Assembly (NCBI GenBank): GCA_021777685.1
Contig: JAJYDH010000072.1
Coordinates: 1 to 17,301 of the forward strand
Length of the DNA: 17,301 nt
Direction: 5' to 3'
DNA from: Planctomycetota bacterium
GTDB lineage: Bacteria; Planctomycetota; Planctomycetia; Isosphaerales; Isosphaeraceae
The translations under genes and the position numbers were made by a program. Below, one piece after another: positions 1 through 7,254 of the stretch; the stretch's first letter is position 1; each line of letters begins with the position of its first letter. The notes below the pieces were generated by a model. That model searched no databases, was not told the origin of the DNA, and was given only the letters and a program-made list of their open reading frames with translations.

Positions 1-28
1 CACCATTCCAGGGAGTGGAGTCCTCGAT

Positions 29-604
29 ATGAAGAAAGTGTTCACAACCGGCCAGGTCGCGAAGATCTGCAAGGTCGCGCCCCGGACCGTGAGCAAGTGG
101 TTCGACTCGGGCCGCTTGCGAGGATATCGGATCCCCGGTTCTCAGGACCGGCGAATCCCCCGCGAGCATCTCCTTCGGTTCCTCAAAGAGCACGGCATGC
201 CGCTGGGCGACCTGGAGGCCGAAGTCTACCACAAGATCCTGGTCGTCGGCGCCGACGCCCCGATGCTCGGCAACCTCCGCGAGCATCTCCGCGAAGGCGA
301 CGACTTCCGGATCGAGACCGCCGCCTCGGGCTTCGAGGCCGGCATCCGCGCCGAGAGCTTCCACCCGGATTGCATCATCATCGACCTGGCCGTCGGCCGG
401 ATCGAGGCCGGGCAGATCGCGCAGAACCTCCGCAAGAGCCAGGACCATGTGACCACCATCCTCGTCGCCCTCACCAGCGACGAGCCCAACGAGGACATCT
501 ACAACCTCGGGTTCAACGACGCCTTCAAGAAGCCGTTCGACGGTGCCCTGCTCGCCGAGCGGGTCCGCCGCCTGATCTCGCAGAAGAAGGCCGACGAACC
601 TTGA
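29..604 (+). CDS. Excisionase-type HTH fused to a receiver-like domain (191 aa)
   Basis: Residues 4-57 form a MerR/excisionase-type helix-turn-helix: FTTGQVAKIC..APRTVSKWFDSGRL is followed by a basic wing (YRIPGSQDRRIPREHL), as in BldC/Xis-like DNA-binding proteins. Residues 69-186 resemble a response-regulator receiver. D119 sits in the phosphoacceptor position (CIIIDL), T149/S150 end beta-4 (LVALTS), and K168 lies in the KKPF motif. The acidic pocket after beta-1 reads LVVGADAP instead of LVVDDE, so only D76 is left there, and phosphorylation may be weak or absent. The HTH precedes the receiver, the reverse of the usual response-regulator order. The start is ATG 29, with GGAG about 9-12 nt upstream. 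No histidine kinase is visible nearby. The likely role is a DNA-binding regulator; its target is unknown. Confidence 0.8.
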   Translation: MKKVFTTGQVAKICKVAPRTVSKWFDSGRLRGYRIPGSQDRRIPREHLLRFLKEHGMPLGDLEAEVYHKILVVGADAPMLGNLREHLREGDDFRIETAASGFEAGIRAESFHPDCIIIDLAVGRIEAGQIAQNLRKSQDHVTTILVALTSDEPNEDIYNLGFNDAFKKPFDGALLAERVRRLISQKKADEP

Positions 605-628
605 TCCGGGCCGACACCTGACCGGGAC

Positions 629-680
629 AAAAAACTCGTGCCCGAGGCCGATCTCCTCCAGGGGATCGGCCTCGGGCACG
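629..680 (-). terminator. Rho-independent terminator, 17-bp perfect stem
   Basis: Positions 637-653 and 664-680 are perfect inverted repeats (17 bp, GC-rich) around a 10-nt loop. Read on the minus strand, the stem is followed after two bases by TTTTTT (629-634). This fits termination of the minus-strand EF-hand gene that stops at 754. On the plus strand no T-run follows, so termination of the convergent HTH-receiver gene (stop 604) is possible but weaker. Confidence 0.85.
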
Positions 681-753
681 TCTCATCTCACCCGGAGGAA
701 TCTCCGCATCACCGAGGGCCGGGGCCACCGCCGGGCGGACCTCCGCGCGGGCC

Positions 754-1287
754 TCACGGACGTCGTCCGCCGCCCGGAGGGACTCCGCCGGGACCGCGCC
801 GGCGTGCCGCCTGGAGTGTGGACTTCTGCTCGTCGTTGAGGATCTTCTCCAGCCGGGCGTCCACCTCGGCCTGGAGCTTCTCGACCTGCGACCTCTGCTC
901 GTCCGAGAGGTCCAGACGCTCCTGGAGCATCGGCGAGAGGACTTCACCGGGCCTCGACGGCGGGCCGCCAGGACCACCGAAGCCGGGACCGCCTCGGTCT
1001 TCGATGTGTTCCTTCTCGCCGAGTGCGTCCAGCTCGGCCTTCGTGACCGTCCCGTCCTTGTCGGCGTCGGCCCGGCCGAAGAGGCGGACGAGTCGGTCGT
1101 CGGTCAATTCCGCCCTGGTCAGCTTGCCGTCCTTGTTGGCGTCGAACGCCATCATCCGCGATTCAAGGTCGGAGACGTCGGCCGATCTCGACAGACCGCC
1201 GCCCGGCCCGCCCGGCGGCTGGGCGGTCGCGATCGCCCCGACGCTCCACGCGATCCCGATCGCCATCAACCCGGTCGTAATCCGCAT
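754..1287 (-). CDS. Exported EF-hand protein with LTXXQ-like helical tail (177 aa)
   Basis: The start at 1287 (ATG, MRITTGLMAIG) has AGAGGA about 6 nt upstream and gives a signal peptide ending near ATAQ (residue 22). The frame is open to 1356, but that extension has no ribosome site and would bury the signal sequence. Two canonical calcium-binding EF-hand loops follow, at residues 49-60 (DANKDGKLTRAE) and 74-85 (DADKDGTVTKAE). A Gly/Pro-rich linker (about 98-115) leads to a charged amphipathic helix at 118-162 with LDLSDEQ..Q and ILNDEQ. That helix resembles the LTXXQ motif of Spy/CpxP periplasmic proteins. The tail is Arg/Gly/Pro-rich. The gene starts 49 nt after the dioxygenase stop on the same strand, probably as the second gene of that unit, and ends at the terminator. 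It probably binds calcium outside the cytoplasmic membrane; its partner is unknown. Confidence 0.8.
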   Translation of the reverse strand: MRITTGLMAIGIAWSVGAIATAQPPGGPGGGLSRSADVSDLESRMMAFDANKDGKLTRAELTDDRLVRLFGRADADKDGTVTKAELDALGEKEHIEDRGGPGFGGPGGPPSRPGEVLSPMLQERLDLSDEQRSQVEKLQAEVDARLEKILNDEQKSTLQAARRRGPGGVPPGGGRRP

Positions 1288-1336
1288 GAGAATCCTCTTC
1301 GGTCTGGGGGATTGGAGAGAGTCGCCCTGGCCCGGA

Positions 1337-2020
1337 TCAGCGACGGGCCCGCTCATCCGGGGTCCGGCCGAGGATGATGTCGAACCTCGCGGACAGCTCG
1401 CCCGTCTTCGAGCCCTGGATGGGATTGAACTCGGTCTGGAGCAATTCCCGGTCGAAGATGCCGATCCCTTCGAGGACGACGTGGTCGACCTTATTGCCTG
1501 GGTGGCCGGCGATGTTGATCTGCGAGGTCAGCAGCTCTCGCTCGCCCCGTTTCACCTTGAAATGGATGTGCGGGGCCGGTCGTCCCGGATACGGGACCGG
1601 CTTGATGGTCCGGAACCGATATTCGCCGGTTGTCCCGGTCGTGAACCGGCCGAAACCCTGGAAGTTCCTGTCCTGCTGGTCCTTCTTGGACTCGCTGTCG
1701 CCCGAGTGGAGGTAGACCTGGTTCGCGTCGCACTGCCAGATCTCGATCGTCACGTCGCGGACGGGGCTGCCCGACGAGGTCAGGACCCGGCCGGTCAGGT
1801 GGGTGATCTCTCCGACGGCGGGCGTGATACTATCGTTGATGATGATCAGGTCGTTGTCCCGGTCCAGCGGGAGCCGGTCGGGGTAGAACGGCCCTTCGGT
1901 CCTCGACGGGGTCTCCGCCAGGTCCGAGGCGAAGGCACCTCGGGCGGTGAAGTAGGCGGCCCCGGTCGCGATCGAACCGAGGAAGGCGCGGCGACTCTGG
2001 CTCGACTGGCGGGAACTCAT
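1337..2020 (-). CDS. Tat-exported intradiol ring-cleavage dioxygenase (227 aa)
   Basis: This belongs to the protocatechuate 3,4-dioxygenase/catechol 1,2-dioxygenase superfamily of non-haem Fe(III) enzymes, which open catecholic rings between the two hydroxyls. The four expected iron ligands are visible: Y103 (in IEIWQCDANQVY), Y144 (VPYPG), and H151 and H153 (PHIHF). The family TEGPFYP motif is at 41-47 and FRTIKP at 136-141. The N-terminus (SQSRRAFLGSIATGAA) is a twin-arginine signal, so the folded protein should be exported. The start chosen is ATG 2020, with GAGGA about 7 nt upstream. The frame runs open to 2188, but that part has no such signal. No other aromatic-degradation genes are present, so the substrate cannot be named. 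The EF-hand gene follows after 49 nt. Confidence 0.88.
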   Translation of the reverse strand: MSSRQSSQSRRAFLGSIATGAAYFTARGAFASDLAETPSRTEGPFYPDRLPLDRDNDLIIINDSITPAVGEITHLTGRVLTSSGSPVRDVTIEIWQCDANQVYLHSGDSESKKDQQDRNFQGFGRFTTGTTGEYRFRTIKPVPYPGRPAPHIHFKVKRGERELLTSQINIAGHPGNKVDHVVLEGIGIFDRELLQTEFNPIQGSKTGELSARFDIILGRTPDERARR

Positions 2021-2087
2021 GGGGGCGTCCTCATCCGGGTGATCTCGACCCCGTCGCTCGATCGGGCGGGGCCTCGCGGTCTCCCGG

Positions 2088-2093
2088 AGTATA
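2088..2093 (-). promoter_or_regulatory. Candidate -10 box for the dioxygenase/EF-hand unit
   Basis: TATACT is read on the minus strand, 67 nt before the dioxygenase ATG, inside a local AT-rich patch (2088-2130) in otherwise GC-rich DNA. No convincing -35 hexamer lies 16-18 nt upstream, so this is tentative. Confidence 0.3.
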
Positions 2094-2223
2094 AATCTCG
2101 CGGACGCCGAAAGTCCTTTTAGATTTGTAAAGCCGACGGGACTCCCTCGCGTCGGAGGAAGACACAGCCCATAATCGGTCGAGTCCATCCGGCCGGCCGA
2201 TCGTCCTCCGATGCGGAACAGGG

Positions 2224-3831
2224 ATGTCCGAGATTCCCCCGAAAGTCGAACGAATCTCCGACTCGCCGGGCTGGTGGACGCCTCGTCGGCTGGCCCTGGC
2301 GATCGGCGTCTTCGCGTCCCTCGCCGTCCTCCTGACGATCGGCGATCCGGGCATCACGATCGACGAACCGCTCGACGTCAGGCCGGGCCGGACCTACGTG
2401 GCCACGCTCAGGGCTCGCGGGCTCTCGTTCTTCGACCGGGCGACCGTCGACGCCGTCTTCCGCGACAACGCGGAGCATCCCCCGCTGGGCCGCTGGCTCC
2501 TGGGGATCGCCTCGACCCTCGGCGAGCCCTTCGAGATTCTCCTCCGGGGCGGGCGAGACCCGGTCGGCCTCTACATCCGGTCGGGTCGGCTGGCCCCGGC
2601 CCTGACGTTCGGGCTTCTGGTCGCACTCGTCTCCGCGACGGCCGGGCGCCGCTTCGGGAGGGCGGCGGGGGTGGTCTCGGGCCTCAGCCTGGTCCTGATG
2701 CCCCGGGTGTTCGCCCACGCCCATCTCGGGGCGCTCGACACCTTTATCGCGACCTTCTGGACGCTCGCCCTGTTCTCGGCGGTCCGCGCGATCGAGGGAC
2801 CCCGGCCGGTACTCTGGATGGGCTGGGCCGGGCTGGCGTGGGGCCTGGCTCTCCTGACCAAGATCCACGCCTGGTTCCTGCCGCCGCTCGTCCTGGCCTG
2901 GGCGTTCGGAAGGCTCAAACCCGTCAAGGCGGTCCGGGCGTTCGCCGTCTGGAGTGCGGTCGGCCTCTCGACCTTCTTCGCGGGCTGGCCCTGGCTCTGG
3001 TATGCACCTGCAGATCGGCTCATGGCCTATCTCGGCACGGGGGTCGAGCGGGTCTCGATCCGCGTCCTCTACTTCGGCCAGGTCTTCGCCGACCGCGACG
3101 TCCCCTGGCATTACCCGTGGTTCTATCTCGCGGCGACGGTGCCCGTGGGATTGCTCGCCCTCGGGCTCTGGGGCCTGATCCGACGGGGGCCAGAACGCCG
3201 GTTCGAGCCGTTCGCGCTCCTCATGACGGGATCGATCGCGCTCTTCCTCGCGGTCTTCAGCACCCGAATTCCCGTCTACGACGGCGAACGCCTCTTCCTG
3301 GTCGTCTTCCCCGCGTTCGCGATCCTGGTCGGCCGGGGGTTCGGCTCGCTCTGGGACCGGACGGGCCGTAAGGGGAGGACGGCCCTGGTCGCCTTGATCG
3401 TCGCCCAGGGATATGGCGTGGTGATGCTCCACCCGTTCGGGCTGAGCTACTACAACGCGCTCGTCGGCGGCCTTCCCGGCGCGGAGCGGCTTGGCCTGGA
3501 ATTGACCTACTGGGGCGACTCGGTCGACGCTCTCCTGCTCGACGAGCTGGCACGTCGGGCCGCCGAGGCAGAAACCGTCGCCCTGGCACCGACGCTCGCC
3601 CCCGACCAGGGCAAGGTGGCCACGACCCGCCAGCTCCTGAGCAAGAGCATCATCATCGCCGACCAGGACCAGGCAGGCCGCGCCGACTGGCTGGTCCTCT
3701 CGCGACGCACCGCCTACTGGCCGCCCGAGGCCCTCGAACGCCTGTCCCAGGCGCAGCCCGTTTTCACCCGAACTCGCCAGGGTGTGTGGCTTTCGGCGCT
3801 CTTAAAGCGCCCAAAATCCGTTTTCCCCTAG
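2224..3831 (+). CDS. GT39-like membrane glycosyltransferase (535 aa)
   Basis: This is a polytopic inner-membrane protein of the dolichyl-phosphate-mannose/ArnT-type (GT-C, PMT-like) glycosyltransferase group. The first membrane helix (about 22-42) is followed by a periplasmic loop with the acidic TIDEPLD motif (D47, E48), the usual catalytic Asp/Glu position in GT-C folds. Next is NAEHPPLGRWLLG (82-94), a hallmark of this group. I count roughly ten hydrophobic helices up to about residue 410. A soluble C-terminal part follows (about 425-535), containing YYNALVGG and YWGDSVD. The family moves a sugar from a polyprenyl-phosphate donor to lipid or protein; donor and acceptor cannot be read here. 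The polyprenyl diphosphate synthase two genes downstream is a possible, not demonstrated, metabolic link. ATG 2224 has only a weak AGGG close by. Confidence 0.8.
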   Translation: MSEIPPKVERISDSPGWWTPRRLALAIGVFASLAVLLTIGDPGITIDEPLDVRPGRTYVATLRARGLSFFDRATVDAVFRDNAEHPPLGRWLLGIASTLGEPFEILLRGGRDPVGLYIRSGRLAPALTFGLLVALVSATAGRRFGRAAGVVSGLSLVLMPRVFAHAHLGALDTFIATFWTLALFSAVRAIEGPRPVLWMGWAGLAWGLALLTKIHAWFLPPLVLAWAFGRLKPVKAVRAFAVWSAVGLSTFFAGWPWLWYAPADRLMAYLGTGVERVSIRVLYFGQVFADRDVPWHYPWFYLAATVPVGLLALGLWGLIRRGPERRFEPFALLMTGSIALFLAVFSTRIPVYDGERLFLVVFPAFAILVGRGFGSLWDRTGRKGRTALVALIVAQGYGVVMLHPFGLSYYNALVGGLPGAERLGLELTYWGDSVDALLLDELARRAAEAETVALAPTLAPDQGKVATTRQLLSKSIIIADQDQAGRADWLVLSRRTAYWPPEALERLSQAQPVFTRTRQGVWLSALLKRPKSVFP

Positions 3832-3850
3832 CCCACCCGCCAACTTCTTC

Positions 3851-3875
3851 TATAATACTTTCAGTTCAAATTGAA
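3851..3875 (+). promoter_or_regulatory. Candidate -10 box and small palindrome before moaC
   Basis: A perfect TATAAT (3851-3856) lies 33 nt upstream of the moaC ATG, just after the GT39 stop. It is followed by the short inverted repeat TTCAA-A-TTGAA (3865-3875). No good -35 is visible. The patch is markedly AT-rich against its surroundings. It suggests a separate transcription start for moaC and the prenyl synthase. Confidence 0.4.
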
Positions 3876-3889
3876 ATCAGGACCCGCGG

Positions 3890-4372
3890 ATGATCGGAGA
3901 CCTCTCGCATTTCGACGTCGAAGGGGCGAGCCGGATGGTAGACGTCTCGACCAAGGACGTCACCGATCGGTCGGCCCGTGCCAGCGGGCTGGTCCGGATG
4001 GCACCGTCGACCCTCTCCTTGATCCTCGACCGGAAGCTGACGAAGGGAGACGTCTTAGCCGTCGCCAGGCTGGCCGGGATCATGGCGGCGAAGCGGACAG
4101 GCGACCTGATCCCGCTCTGCCACCCGCTGGGGATCGACGGCGTGACCGTGGATTTCGAGCCGGTCGACGAGGCTTCGGTGAAGGTGGAGGCCACCGTGAC
4201 GGTGAAGGGGCGGACGGGAGTCGAGATGGAGGCCCTGACGGCCGTCTCGATCGCCGCCCTGACGATTTACGACATGTGCAAGGCAGTGGATCGGTCGATC
4301 GTGATCGACCAGGTCCGGCTCGAAGCGAAGTCGGGCGGGCGAAGCGGAGATTACCGACGAGGGGCGGATTGA
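3890..4372 (+). CDS. moaC: Cyclic pyranopterin monophosphate synthase MoaC (160 aa)
   Basis: MoaC acts in the cytoplasm in molybdenum cofactor synthesis. It turns the GTP-derived 3',8-cyclo intermediate made by MoaA into cyclic pyranopterin monophosphate. The family signature is nearly complete: LSHFD..G..RMVDVS.K at 5-22, LIPLCHPL at 73-80, GVEMEALTAVS at 110-120 and YDMCKAVDR at 127-135. Expected active-site residues are present: K52, H78, E114, D128 and K131. Its length matches the usual 155-165 aa. The ATG at 3890 fits the family N-terminus, with AGGA about 9 nt upstream. No other moa or moe genes are in the window, so moaC appears detached from its pathway partners here. Confidence 0.96.
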   Translation: MIGDLSHFDVEGASRMVDVSTKDVTDRSARASGLVRMAPSTLSLILDRKLTKGDVLAVARLAGIMAAKRTGDLIPLCHPLGIDGVTVDFEPVDEASVKVEATVTVKGRTGVEMEALTAVSIAALTIYDMCKAVDRSIVIDQVRLEAKSGGRSGDYRRGAD

Positions 4373-4424
4373 TCCGGCTCGTCGGTCGTCCCGGGCGATC
4401 AAGGGGACCGGAGGAGGGGTGGGG

Positions 4425-5432
4425 ATGTCGATCGCTGCGACGCGGAAATCGGACGAGGTCGGCCGCAAGCTGACGGCGCTCTACGCGCCCATCGCCGCCG
4501 ACCTGGTTGAGGCCGAGAAGGTCTTCAACGCCGAGCTGGCCAGCCGCTACCCGTTCGTCCAGACGCTCGTCGACCACTGCGCCGACTTCCGGGGGAAGCG
4601 GCTCCGCCCCGCGCTCGTCTTCCTGACCGCCAGGGCGTCCGGCGAGGTCAAGCCGGACCACGCGGTCCTCGCCGCCGTGGTCGAGATGATCCACACGGCG
4701 ACGCTCGTCCACGACGACATCCTCGACGAGTCGATGATCCGCCGCCACGCCGCCACGGTCAACGCCGAGTGGGGGAACGAGGCGGCCGTCCTGATGGGCG
4801 ACTACCTGTTCACCCACGCCTTCCACCTCGCCGCCTCGCTGGAGACGACCCTCGCCTGCCGCTGGATCGGCCACGCCACGAACCTCGTCTGCGAGGGGGA
4901 GATGCAGCAGGTCAGCAACCGGGGGAACTTCGACCTCGACGAGGAGTCTTACTTCTCGATCATCCGAGGCAAGACCGCCGAGCTAACCGCCGTCTCATGC
5001 CGGCTGGGGGCCCACTACGCGGGCGCCCCTCAGGCCACCGTCCGCTCGATGGAAGAATACGGCCGCGACCTCGGCGTCGCCTTCCAGATCGCCGACGACG
5101 TGCTCGACCTCTGGGGCGAGGAGCGGGCGACCGGCAAGAGCCTGGGCACCGACCTGGAGAAACAGAAGCTGACGCTCCCGCTGATCCGCCTCCTGGAGAC
5201 CTCCGATCCCGAAACGGCCGCCTCGCTCCGCAACCTGCTGGCCGAGGCCAAGCCCGAGGACAGGCCGAGGGTCCGCGACCTCCTCGACCAGTCCGAGGCC
5301 CTCCAGTACGCCTGGGGCCAGGCCGAGCATTACGCCGAGAAGGCCGCCGCCGCCCTCGACGTCCTCCCCGATTCCCCGTCCAAGTCGGTGCTCCGGACGC
5401 TCACCCGCTACGTCGTGCATCGGTCCCACTGA
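4425..5432 (+). CDS. Long-chain trans-polyprenyl diphosphate synthase (335 aa)
   Basis: The enzyme condenses isopentenyl diphosphate units onto an allylic diphosphate. Both aspartate-rich motifs are intact: DDILD at 97-101 and DDVLD at 224-228. The GKRLRP motif is at 57-62 and the GKTAEL helix at 182-187. The residues before the first motif (HTATLVHDD) have small side chains near the chain-length position, as in octaprenyl/heptaprenyl synthases (IspB/HepT type). It probably makes a C35-C50 chain for menaquinone, though the exact length is an inference. The start chosen is ATG 4425, with GGAGGAGG 7-10 nt upstream; a GTG at 4419 would add only two residues. The gene lies 52 nt downstream of moaC and is probably co-transcribed. 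Confidence 0.92.
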   Translation: MSIAATRKSDEVGRKLTALYAPIAADLVEAEKVFNAELASRYPFVQTLVDHCADFRGKRLRPALVFLTARASGEVKPDHAVLAAVVEMIHTATLVHDDILDESMIRRHAATVNAEWGNEAAVLMGDYLFTHAFHLAASLETTLACRWIGHATNLVCEGEMQQVSNRGNFDLDEESYFSIIRGKTAELTAVSCRLGAHYAGAPQATVRSMEEYGRDLGVAFQIADDVLDLWGEERATGKSLGTDLEKQKLTLPLIRLLETSDPETAASLRNLLAEAKPEDRPRVRDLLDQSEALQYAWGQAEHYAEKAAAALDVLPDSPSKSVLRTLTRYVVHRSH

Positions 5433-5453
5433 GGGCGTCGAGCGGTCGGCCCC

Positions 5454-6152
5454 TCACCGGAACGATGAGGCGACCTCGGGCCTGAAGAGGATCACGAGCG
5501 ACCAGACGCCCACCGGGATTCCCGCCATGCAGCAGAATCCAGCCCCGGCCATGATCGCGAAGCTGCCCGCCACCGAGAGCCAGTAACTCCGGAGCCGGAG
5601 CATACCATATCCCGCCCAGACCGCCGCCGCGCTGGCCACGGAGAGGCTCAGCAGCGTGAAGATGGTCAGCACGGCGTTTGCCGAATCCGGGCTGACGTTG
5701 GCCGATCCGGTCATCCCGGGGGCGAATCCCGCATTCGCGATGCCGGCGGTCTCCATGAAGGCATGCTGCTGCCTCGTCTCGTCGGTCAGCGGCGTGACGA
5801 AGCGGTCCACGTAGCCGAATCCCGCGATGAACAGGTTGGCGAACAGGCTGATCAGGCCGGTAGCGATCAGGGTGATCGCGGGGGCCCTGACCGCGAGGCG
5901 GGCCCGCTCGATCGTCGCGAAGTCATCGGTTGGCGGGAGATTCCTCGGAGCCGGCTCGACCGGTTCGGATGCCAGGATGAAGCCCGGCGCGGGCTCCGGC
6001 CGGGCCGACTCGGCCTTGGCGGCGTCGTCGGCCTTCCTCTCGCGCGAGACTTCCTTCTTCACGTCGAGGAACTTGGCGTAGAGCGTGAGGATCGCGGTGA
6101 GGACCCCGACGAGGCTCGCGATCACCGCGATTGCGTTCTTCATCGCTTCCAT
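5454..6152 (-). CDS. Small membrane protein of unknown function (232 aa)
   Basis: I do not recognise a function. An N-terminal helix (about 6-27) is followed by a charged stretch (KKEVSRERKADDAAKAE) and a Pro-rich linker (50-75). Further membrane helices lie at about 91-112, 160-180 and 192-222. The C-terminus reads GYGMLRLRSYW..., then FCCMAGIPVGVWSLVILFRPEV. I associate this pattern (GxxMLR.R.Y...A, paired Cys, GxPxGxWxLxxLxRPEV) with short planctomycete membrane proteins of unknown role. ATG 6152 is supported by GGAGGG 5 nt upstream; an ATG at 6143 is the alternative. It is convergent with the prenyl synthase (21 nt apart) and is the last gene of the minus-strand run. Confidence 0.7.
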   Translation of the reverse strand: MEAMKNAIAVIASLVGVLTAILTLYAKFLDVKKEVSRERKADDAAKAESARPEPAPGFILASEPVEPAPRNLPPTDDFATIERARLAVRAPAITLIATGLISLFANLFIAGFGYVDRFVTPLTDETRQQHAFMETAGIANAGFAPGMTGSANVSPDSANAVLTIFTLLSLSVASAAAVWAGYGMLRLRSYWLSVAGSFAIMAGAGFCCMAGIPVGVWSLVILFRPEVASSFR

Positions 6153-6314
6153 TCGAACCCTCCGTGACGAGCCAGCCCGGGCCTCCTCGAATGGACCCGA
6201 CGCCGAGGGCGCGAGACGGCACGCCTCGGCGGGCGTCGCCCCCGTGCGAGGTCCAAATAAATGCCGAGTCTGGGATAAAACCGCAAGGGGAACGTCGACC
6301 TGAGAATCCGACCA

Positions 6315-6335
6315 CCGCTCGTCAGACGCGAGCGG
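6315..6335 (-). terminator. Possible hairpin at the end of the binding-protein gene
   Basis: A 7-bp GC-rich stem (6315-6321 with 6329-6335) holds the stop codon of the binding-protein gene in its loop. No T-run follows on the minus strand, so it is only a weak terminator candidate. Confidence 0.25.
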
Positions 6336-7230
6336 GGACGGTTCGCCAGGAGCCGCGAGGGGCGAGGTCGCCGCATTCGTCCGGGTGGATGGCGGCGGCG
6401 GCGACCCGGAGGCTGGCCTCCAGCCGTGGTCCGGGACGCGAGAAGTAGGCCGAGCCGTCCGTGAGGGCGACCCGCCCGTCGCGGACCGCCCGGAGGTCCT
6501 GCCACTCGCGACGGTCGAGGAGCATGCCGAGGTCCTCCTCGGTCCGGTCCATCGAGAATCCGCACGCCGAGATCAGGATGAATTCCGGGTCGACCCGGGC
6601 GACCTCGGCCCAGACCAGCCGCCTCGACGGCTCGCACGCCCTGCCGATCATCTCGCGACCGCCCGCGAGCGCGACGATCTCCGGGTTCCAGTGGCCCGAG
6701 CAGAACGGAGGGTCGAGCCATTCCAGGACCACGACCCGGGGGACCGGCTTCCCTTCGATCCGTTCGCCGATGAGAGTGGCTGTATCCCGAAAACCGCGGA
6801 TCAGCCCCTCGGCGGCCTCGGAGGCGTCCAGCAACTCGCCCACCCGCCGGAACATCTCGAAGACGCCCTCCAGGTCGGTCGGGTTGACGCTCTCGACCGC
6901 CGGCCGGCCCGGCAGATTGGCCGCCGACCGCCGGACGGTCGCCTCGTTCACGGCGCAGACGTCGCACTGTTCCTGCGTCAGGATCAGGTCGGGACGAAGC
7001 TCGGCCAGGGTCGCATCATCGAGGTCGTACAGGCTCCCCTGTTGCTCCACCACCATCGCGTCGATCGCGGCGCTGTCGGCCCCCGACGGAATCCGGCTGG
7101 TGGTCAGATGCGGGAGCAGTTCCACGCCCGGCGGGTAATCGCATTCGTGCGTCACGCCCACCAACTCATCCCCCCGACCGAGGGCGCAGACCAGTTCGGT
7201 CAACGAGGGAAGCAGGCTGACGATGCGCAT
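6322..7230 (-). CDS. Cobalamin/iron-type substrate-binding fold protein, no signal peptide (302 aa)
   Basis: The fold is that of BtuF/FhuD-type helical-backbone binding proteins. It opens with VSLLPSLTELVCALG..DELVGVTHECDYP (residues 4-33), continues with LRPDLILTQEQCDVCAV (78-94), and has HWNPEIVALAGG in the second lobe. These are hallmarks of proteins usually annotated as cobalamin-binding. It differs from classical BtuF in starting directly with the first beta strand: there is no signal peptide or lipobox, so it is probably cytoplasmic. Three cysteines in conserved-looking positions (C30, C89, C92) could bind metal or cofactor (inference). ATG 7230 has GGAG about 8 nt upstream. It lies 24 nt after the Uma2 gene on the same strand. 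No permease or ATPase gene adjoins it, so its role may be corrinoid sensing or storage rather than uptake. Confidence 0.8.
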   Translation of the reverse strand: MRIVSLLPSLTELVCALGRGDELVGVTHECDYPPGVELLPHLTTSRIPSGADSAAIDAMVVEQQGSLYDLDDATLAELRPDLILTQEQCDVCAVNEATVRRSAANLPGRPAVESVNPTDLEGVFEMFRRVGELLDASEAAEGLIRGFRDTATLIGERIEGKPVPRVVVLEWLDPPFCSGHWNPEIVALAGGREMIGRACEPSRRLVWAEVARVDPEFILISACGFSMDRTEEDLGMLLDRREWQDLRAVRDGRVALTDGSAYFSRPGPRLEASLRVAAAAIHPDECGDLAPRGSWRTVPARV

Positions 7231-7254
7231 CGGTGCGGCTCCGCTGGGGATCGG

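Noticed and set aside
638..2122. Long plus-strand open frame opposite the EF-hand and dioxygenase genes
   Set aside because: It is antisense to two genes with clear family motifs, is Pro/Arg/Ser-rich, and has no domain; such frames are expected in GC-rich DNA.
2119..3432. Long minus-strand open frame opposite the GT39-like gene
   Set aside because: Its composition is an Arg/Asp/Glu/Pro shadow of the coding strand, while the plus strand encodes membrane helices and HPPLG motifs.
3796..3810. Hairpin GCGCT-CTTAA-AGCGC near the end of the GT39-like gene as a terminator
   Set aside because: The stem is only 5 bp, lies inside the coding sequence, and the T-run is displaced by 10 nt.
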